DNA from: an uncultured Draconibacterium sp. | Lineage (GTDB): Bacteria; Bacteroidota; Bacteroidia; Bacteroidales; Prolixibacteraceae | Direction of reading: 5' to 3' | DNA length: 64,000 bases | Assembly (NCBI RefSeq): GCF_963677565.1 | Contig: NZ_OY781981.1 | Coordinates: forward strand, 1,922,001 to 1,986,000 | Shown: piece by piece, positions 59,270 to 64,000 of the stretch | Layout: every line of letters begins with the position of its first letter | Numbering within the stretch: position 1 is the first letter of the stretch | The notes under the pieces: generated by a model | The model's database searches: none | What the model was told of the DNA's origin: nothing | What the model saw: only the letters and a program-made list of their open reading frames with translations | Position numbers and translations under genes: made by a program

Positions 59270-60664
59270 ATGAGGAAGTTTTACACGAACAAAACGGTAC
59301 TGCAACATGGTATTTTATTAGTGTTGGTTTCTTTTATGCAGAGTTGTGTAAAAGACGATGACGGGGTTCAGAAAATCGACGGAGAACTGGCAGGTGGAGC
59401 CACTACCATTTACATGCAGAGCAGTAAAGCTTTTTCAACGCCGGCACCCAATTTATCCGCTGAAAGTCTTGAAAAACATTTGGATGGAGATGTGGCATTC
59501 GAAGCCATTTTTGTTTCAGGACATGCTCCCGTGAACGGTGGTCTGGGACCGGTTTTTAACCACAATTCATGTGTGGGGTGTCACGTCTCTGACGGGCGTG
59601 CAGCACCACCGACCAACATTAACGATATGAGCGGCTTCTTTTTCAAAATAAGCGTAGAAGGTGAGGACGAACACGGCGGTCCGGCTCCTGTCCCGGGGTT
59701 TGGTACGCAGCTGCAACACCAGTCAATTTACGGTTATCAAAAAGAAGCTGCGCTGGCCGTTGATTACGAATACATCGAAGAAACACTTGCTGACGGCACA
59801 GTGGTTAATCTCCGAAAACCGGTTTATTCGATAGAAGATCCGTATATGTCGATGCCTTCCGGAGTAATGATCTCGCCAAGAATTGCGATGCCTGTTTTCG
59901 GACTTGGACTGCTGGAGGCTATTCCCGAGTCGGAGATTCTGGCACTTGCCGATGAAAATGACAGCGACGATGACGGAATCTCAGGGAAACCCAATTATGT
60001 ATGGGATCTGGCCAACAAAAGAATTGCACTGGGTCGTTTTGGCTGGAAAGCGGGCGCACCCAGTGTACTCGTACAAAGCGCAGGAGCTTATAACGAGGAT
60101 ATGGGAATTACCAATCCGATTCGCCCGGTTGAAAGTTCGTACGGACAAACTAATGGCGAAACCGAACTTTCCGATTCTACCGAAATCGATATGAAAATTT
60201 TGGAGGATGTTACTTTTTATTCACTCACGCTGGCAGTGCCTGCCGGAAGAAACTTTGATGATCCGCAGGTAGTGAAAGGCCGGAAGGTTTTTGATAAAAT
60301 TGGTTGTATTGATTGCCACACGGCATCGTTTACAACGGGAACACTGGAAGGTATTCCGGAAGTGAGTAACCAGATCATTTACCCGTACAACGATATGCTT
60401 TTACACGATATGGGAGACGGGCTGGCCGACAACCGACCTGAATTTAAAGCTGATGGTAAAGAGTGGAAAACGCGACCACTGTGGGGACTCGGTTTAACCA
60501 ATGTTACCAGCGGACACACCACCCTTTTACACGACGGCCGGGCACGTAGCATTACCGAAGCTATTTTATGGCACGACGGCGAAGCAAAGGATACAAAAGA
60601 TGAGTTTAAAGAGTTGAGTGCCAGTGACCGTGAAGCTTTGCTTGAATTCCTAAATGCACTGTAA
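59270..60664 (+). CDS. Di-haem oxidoreductase lipoprotein (DHOR-type), second copy
   Basis: 464 residues, lipoprotein (FMQSC, Cys26). Haem sites CVGCH (101-105) and CIDCH (346-350). The C-terminal part, with MLLHDMGDGLADNRPEF, GLGLTNVTSGHTTLLHDGRARSITEAILWHDGEA, matches the first copy strongly, so the two are paralogues within one operon. It has an extra acidic segment near 226-237 (ENDSDDDGISGKP), a possible calcium-binding loop. It ends in TAATG, its stop overlapping the start of the next gene by one base. Confidence 0.92.
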   Translation: MRKFYTNKTVLQHGILLVLVSFMQSCVKDDDGVQKIDGELAGGATTIYMQSSKAFSTPAPNLSAESLEKHLDGDVAFEAIFVSGHAPVNGGLGPVFNHNSCVGCHVSDGRAAPPTNINDMSGFFFKISVEGEDEHGGPAPVPGFGTQLQHQSIYGYQKEAALAVDYEYIEETLADGTVVNLRKPVYSIEDPYMSMPSGVMISPRIAMPVFGLGLLEAIPESEILALADENDSDDDGISGKPNYVWDLANKRIALGRFGWKAGAPSVLVQSAGAYNEDMGITNPIRPVESSYGQTNGETELSDSTEIDMKILEDVTFYSLTLAVPAGRNFDDPQVVKGRKVFDKIGCIDCHTASFTTGTLEGIPEVSNQIIYPYNDMLLHDMGDGLADNRPEFKADGKEWKTRPLWGLGLTNVTSGHTTLLHDGRARSITEAILWHDGEAKDTKDEFKELSASDREALLEFLNAL

Positions 60665-61515
60665 TGAGAGGTCTTTGTCTAACAATTGTATGTTTCCTAA
60701 TATGGGGAAGTGAGTATGGAAATGCGCAACTACCAGCGGAAAAGTGGGCAATGCCTTTTTACGATGGAGCAGTTGAAACGCCCTCCATTTCGAATTTAAA
60801 TGACAGTGTGCTATTTGCAGGCGATTCGGCCGGTAATCCACAGTTTTATTTCCAGGATGTTGAGGCCGAAGTATGCGAGGATAAGCTTTGTTTCCCGGTA
60901 GAGATTACCTTGTTTTGGGATGTTGCCGGAGAATTTCTGGCCTTTCATGTATCGGAGAATACGCCACTTACAAAAGCAGACCATGTACTATTTACGAAAT
61001 ACGATTATTACCAATTGTTTCAGCTGTTGAATTCCCCGGACTCAAAACTGGCGCGATATAAAAAAGCCGATCTTGTTCAGCACAACCGAAAAAATACAGG
61101 AGCAGTCGACGCAGTTAGTGGAGCTACTGTTCGAATTGCTAAAGAACCAATGGTAAACGGTGCAGCTTTTACCTGTTTTTCGTTGTGGAATATTGTATAT
61201 CGTCAAAATCCGGTACCTCAGCCAGGAGGAATGAAACAGCTCGATAAGGAAGCGATGGAAGACGGTTTGGAAAATCCCGCAAAGCTGAGTGCCTGTGAAC
61301 TGACAGTTCTTTTAAATCAGGCGCACCGGGAAAAGAAATTACGCAAGCTGTCAGTGCAAAAACAACTAACTGCTCAGCTTTCCAAAATGAATCCCTTGCA
61401 GTGTTTATTGGTAAGCAATTACCTGAACCGTCAAAACTATATTTATCCCGAGGCCGCTGAAGACTTAAGATCATGCACGAAAATTGAAAGAACTTTTGCC
61501 CGTATGATTCCTTAA
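60664..61515 (+). CDS. Exported protein with flavinylation-like motif DAVSGAT
   Basis: 283 residues, signal peptide to about residue 22. The sequence near 149-155 reads DAVSGAT, the DxxSGAT form of the FMN-binding/ApbE-target motif in which a Thr carries covalent FMN. Preceding residues include VSENTPLTKADHVLFTKYDYYQLFQLL, and AFTCFSLWNIVY follows. Elsewhere it shows no known domain and the region after 190 is helical. It shares the operon with haem proteins (one-base overlap), so it may be an extracytosolic flavoprotein in the same electron chain. No apbE gene is in this window. Function is inference; motif is observed. Confidence 0.7.
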   Translation: MRGLCLTIVCFLIWGSEYGNAQLPAEKWAMPFYDGAVETPSISNLNDSVLFAGDSAGNPQFYFQDVEAEVCEDKLCFPVEITLFWDVAGEFLAFHVSENTPLTKADHVLFTKYDYYQLFQLLNSPDSKLARYKKADLVQHNRKNTGAVDAVSGATVRIAKEPMVNGAAFTCFSLWNIVYRQNPVPQPGGMKQLDKEAMEDGLENPAKLSACELTVLLNQAHREKKLRKLSVQKQLTAQLSKMNPLQCLLVSNYLNRQNYIYPEAAEDLRSCTKIERTFARMIP

Positions 61516-62065
61516 AACAATCCTTATGGTAGTAGTTAGCGGGTGACTCTATGTCACCCGATCACTAGTTTCAATTTTACCTCCGAAAGTTTCCAAATTG
61601 AATAAAGCGACAATTCATAAGAAACTTGTTTTTGCCTTATCAGGCGGATTCTACTCTTTGGCTTAGCCCAAAGAGTAGACAGTAAACCCAAGGCTGCGCC
61701 CGCTTCCCTTGGAAAAGCTACGCGATGCCGGCTAAAATTCCTGAAACTCGTCGTGCCTCCTCAAACAACAGTAATTTTTTAACGCCGTCACCGCTTGTTT
61801 TCCGGCTCACCGGACGAGGCCAGGCTTCGATGAAGCAGACATAACATCGCTGGAACGGCCAAAAGCAGCCTTGGCTCGGAAATGCCTTCCTCGTTCTTCG
61901 TTTTTGTGTCAAGACAAAAATGAAGGCCGCCGGCAGGCAATAGTGAAAATTGACAATTCATATAATCGTCGACCATCTTTCTAATGTAATCCCTTACACT
62001 GATTTTGATGTTCTCTATTTCCCAAATCATTTTTACTACTTTTAACACCAATCAATACAGTAGCA
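61516..62065. other. GC-richer non-coding region with hairpins upstream of the MFS gene
   Basis: It holds CGGGTGAC/GTCACCCG (61540-61560), which may end the haem operon, then a perfect 11-base hairpin CTACTCTTTGG/CCAAAGAGTAG (61651-61678), and shorter inverted repeats to about 61960 such as CCAAGG...CTTGG. Base composition is higher in GC than the neighbours. Small ORFs here overlap each other on both strands and look incidental. I take it as a degenerate dispersed-repeat segment. Confidence 0.5.
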
Positions 62066-63247
62066 ATGGCTGAAAAATCCGTTTTTCAAAATAAAAACCT
62101 CTATTTCATTTTTGGGGTGACGCTTATTGCCATGATGGGAGTGGCAAGCATTACACCAGCTTTCCCCGATATTATCCATTATTTTAATATCAGTCCGCAA
62201 CAGGTGGGCTATCTCATTGTTGCCTTTACCCTGCCCGGTATTTTTCTTACGCCTTTTACCGGAATTCTGGCCGACCGTTATGGCCGGAAAGTGGTGTTGG
62301 TACCCTCCCTGTTTATTTTCGGACTGGCAGGTTTTGCCTGTATGTTCGCACCCGGATTCTACTGGCTGCTGGTGCTCCGGTTTTTGCAGGGAGTTGGTGC
62401 CAGTTCCTTATCAAGTATGAATATTACGCTGGTTGGCGATCTTTTCGAAGGCAAGAAACGTACCGCCGTAATGGGCTACAATGCCAGTGTGCTGAGTATT
62501 GCCACAGCATCGTACCCTGCCCTTGGCGGTGTGATCGCCATTTTTGGCTGGCAGTATATTTTTGCTTTGCCTATCCTGGCAATTCCGCTGGGTATTTGGG
62601 TAATGAGGGGACTGAACAATCCCGAGCCAAAGAACAAGGCGCACCTGCGATCGTATTTTAGCCGCGTGTGGAAGACGATAAATCAACGCACCGTTTGGGG
62701 ACTTTTCGCCGTTAACTTTATTCTTTTCCTACTGCTTTACGGTTCGTACCTTACCTATTTCCCGCTGATGATGGAAAACCGCCTCGGCGCCGATTCGTCG
62801 CGTATCGGGCTAATGATGTCGCTTATGTCGGTAACCACAGCAATTATGAGTTCGCAGCTCGCAAGGTTTAACCGCTTGTTGGGGCAAAAACGACAGCTTA
62901 TAATTGGCAGCGTGTTTTATATGCTGGCGTCGCTGCTTATGCTTGGTGCCAACAGCTATTTAATGTTGGGCGTGGCTGTAATTGTGTTTGGTTTTGGCCA
63001 CGGAATCACCATTCCGTCCATTCAAAATATGCTGGTGGGTTATGCGGCCATCAACGAGCGGGCAGCCTTTATGTCGCTAAATTCTATGGTGCTGCGTGGC
63101 GGACAAACCTTTGGCCCCCTGCTGGTGGGTGTGTTTTATGCATTGGGCGGACTCAAGGCCAGCTTCCTGTCGGGGGCAGTTATGGCCCTGCTCATGATGA
63201 TCATTATTTTCGCCACCGTGCATATTCATAAAAAACCAGGCGAATAA
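62066..63247 (+). CDS. MFS transporter
   Basis: 393 residues, twelve membrane helices. Motif A is GILADRYGRK (66-75) after helix 2, with a helix-5 motif region GYNASVLSIATASYPALGG near 140-158 and RGG near 345-347. The short length and absence of large loops suit the drug:proton (DHA1) type exporters, but substrates in this group vary. It follows the repeat region and shows no operon partner. Its codon use appears GC-richer than the AT-rich genes near 42 kb but not unusual for the window. Confidence 0.88.
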   Translation: MAEKSVFQNKNLYFIFGVTLIAMMGVASITPAFPDIIHYFNISPQQVGYLIVAFTLPGIFLTPFTGILADRYGRKVVLVPSLFIFGLAGFACMFAPGFYWLLVLRFLQGVGASSLSSMNITLVGDLFEGKKRTAVMGYNASVLSIATASYPALGGVIAIFGWQYIFALPILAIPLGIWVMRGLNNPEPKNKAHLRSYFSRVWKTINQRTVWGLFAVNFILFLLLYGSYLTYFPLMMENRLGADSSRIGLMMSLMSVTTAIMSSQLARFNRLLGQKRQLIIGSVFYMLASLLMLGANSYLMLGVAVIVFGFGHGITIPSIQNMLVGYAAINERAAFMSLNSMVLRGGQTFGPLLVGVFYALGGLKASFLSGAVMALLMMIIIFATVHIHKKPGE

Positions 63248-63780
63248 TAACCCGGATTCTGTTTTTATTTTGCCGGCAGCCGGGCTTTCCGCTAAAGTTG
63301 CCACAGCTTTTGCCTGTTCCACCAAAGGCATTTGGGTAGCTCCCTGTAGTCGCTCCCAACTGCCGGGTGTCACAAGCAAACGCTGCGGCAAGCTGCCGCT
63401 GCAATCCCTGCCGGAGGGCCGGTGGCGCTGATTGGCAAAGCTTGCTTAGCGCCGGGCTACTCCTTGTTTGTAGCCAGAAGCAGGAAAGGAAGCATAATAT
63501 TGCCACGAAGTGGTAAAAATTGAATAACCACGGGGAAACCCCGTGGATAAATACGCGCAGTAGCAACAGCCACGAAGTGGTTGAATGTAACACTATTATT
63601 CACCCCCTTCAGGGATGTATAGTACTGGTGATTCCGTACCCCGCGCTGCGGACTACCGTCCTTTCACGAGGTTATTAATAGTAAATCCCTTCAGGATATG
63701 CCCAGGTTATATTATAATACACTTTCAGTGCTTTTTATTAAAAGCCCAAAAGGGGCGCCGGGCTAGTGAATAGAGCCAAT
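63248..63780. repeat. Palindrome-rich intergenic repeats downstream of the MFS gene
   Basis: CCACGAAGTGG occurs twice (63503-63513, 63570-63580) with the perfect palindrome CCACGGGG-AAA-CCCCGTGG between them (63528-63546). CCCTTCAGGG lies at 63605-63614 and a variant CCCTTCAGGAT near 63688. CCGCGCTGCGG is at 63640-63650. The first 200 bases are GC-rich with no ORF I trust. It resembles the dispersed repeat clusters typical of large Bacteroidota genomes. Confidence 0.6.
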
Positions 63781-63781
63781 C

Positions 63782-63874
63782 TCGTCCGGCGAAGAATGTT
63801 CTTCAAGGCGAATAAGTTGCTCCGGACGAAAGTTAGCTGGTAATGTCAAGCATCAAGTATCCAGCATCCAGTAT
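63782..63874. repeat. Long-range inverted repeat and short tandem AGCATC/AGTATC motif
   Basis: TCGTCCGG (63782-63789) pairs with CCGGACGA (63822-63829), enclosing GAAGAATGTTCTTC (63791-63804), itself a palindrome. Just after, 63847-63874 has alternating AGCATCNAGTATC-type repeats. Non-coding. Confidence 0.5.
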
Positions 63875-63911
63875 GAATAGCCAAATATTTAATTGAAGAT
63901 ACGCTTTCCGC

Positions 63912-63944
63912 AAAAAAGCACCCAACCCAACGGGAGGATGCTTT
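63912..63944 (-). terminator. Terminator of the leftward gene at the right edge
   Basis: Read leftward: AAAGCATCC pairs with GGGTGCTTT (one G-T pair), 9 pairs, followed by TTTTT at 63917-63912. It lies 27 bases after the stop at 63971. Confidence 0.75.
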
Positions 63945-63970
63945 CTGATACACATACACGGTTTTTGTTT

Positions 63971-64000
63971 TTATTCTTCTACGGTAGCTTCAGTCGATTC
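63971..64000 (-). CDS. C-terminal end of a leftward gene running off the window
   Basis: The frame ends ESTEATVEE-stop (TAA at 63973-63971). An acidic, Glu/Thr-rich tail like this is frequent on ribosomal protein or trigger-factor C-termini in the phylum, but nothing more can be told. The terminator just downstream supports a real gene end. Confidence 0.5.
   Translation of the reverse strand, partial: ESTEATVEE

Noticed and set aside
61718..62051. Two overlapping leftward ORFs of 64 and 87 residues
   Set aside because: They overlap in different frames, lie in GC-rich hairpins and show no domain.
63077..63593. Leftward ORFs of 104 and 129 residues
   Set aside because: The first overlaps the MFS gene and both run through palindromic repeat DNA; no start signal or domain.
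1..64000. tRNA, rRNA, tmRNA, complete IS elements or prophage genes
   Set aside because: No cloverleaf, transposase, integrase or phage structural gene was recognised.

Overview
The window reads as chromosomal DNA from a free-living member of the Bacteroidota, probably of the Marinilabiliales/Prolixibacteraceae type. The phylum call rests on many features: intergenic TAnnTTTG boxes (with a TTTG/TTG box about 19-21 bases upstream in the best cases), lack of Shine-Dalgarno leaders, a 13-blade propeller histidine kinase, a gliding-type C-terminal domain, DUF5687-like ABC permease, carboxypeptidase-regulatory-like exported proteins, imelysin and di-haem lipoproteins. The family-level placement is an inference. 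No rRNA, tRNA, CRISPR array, complete insertion sequence or prophage was found. || Layout: 1-9.9 kb holds a 5'-truncated PIF1-like helicase, a propeller sensor kinase overlapping an L,D-transpeptidase, a fructose-6-phosphate aldolase-type transaldolase, an M23/LysM endopeptidase and an esterase. 10-16.3 kb is metabolic: aspartokinase, WalJ-like MBL hydrolase, isochorismatase-like hydrolase, SIS isomerase, sucCD and ArsC-like reductase. 16.3-20.7 kb has ppk1, prfB with its programmed +1 frameshift, and recX. 20.8-24.9 kb is a PadR-controlled ABC-2-like exporter operon with a near-perfect palindromic operator. 25-31.4 kb carries a lamin-tail/gliding C-terminal protein, asd, serS, an esterase and rplU-rpmA, where L27 has an unusual C-terminal helix-hairpin-helix domain. 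31.4-36.4 kb is an ECF sigma/membrane protein/transglutaminase operon and a wHTH/membrane-protein pair. 36.5-40.9 kb has a DUF151 nuclease-like protein, a CNT nucleoside transporter and amtB. || 40.9-42.6 kb is an accessory patch: a 20-21 bp periodic repeat array with an internal inversion, dispersed palindromes, and an AT-rich island with tiny ORFs and a HEPN-like protein. 42.7-54.7 kb returns to housekeeping and envelope genes (valS, exported peroxiredoxin, coiled-coil lipoprotein, RND adaptor, a second aspartokinase, S9 peptidase). || 54.9-61.5 kb is the most coherent accessory system: one promoter followed by a porin-like barrel, imelysin lipoprotein, di-haem oxidoreductase, mono-haem lipoprotein, second di-haem oxidoreductase and an exported protein with a flavinylation-like DAVSGAT motif, all tightly spaced. 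It looks like an envelope redox/metal-handling operon. The right end has an MFS transporter, GC-rich palindromic repeats and the last codons of a leftward gene. || The best candidates for new biology are this haem/imelysin/flavin operon, the periodic array, the mutually exclusive hairpins that cover the sucC start codon, the L27-HhH fusion, the PadR operator and the HEPN-like island.
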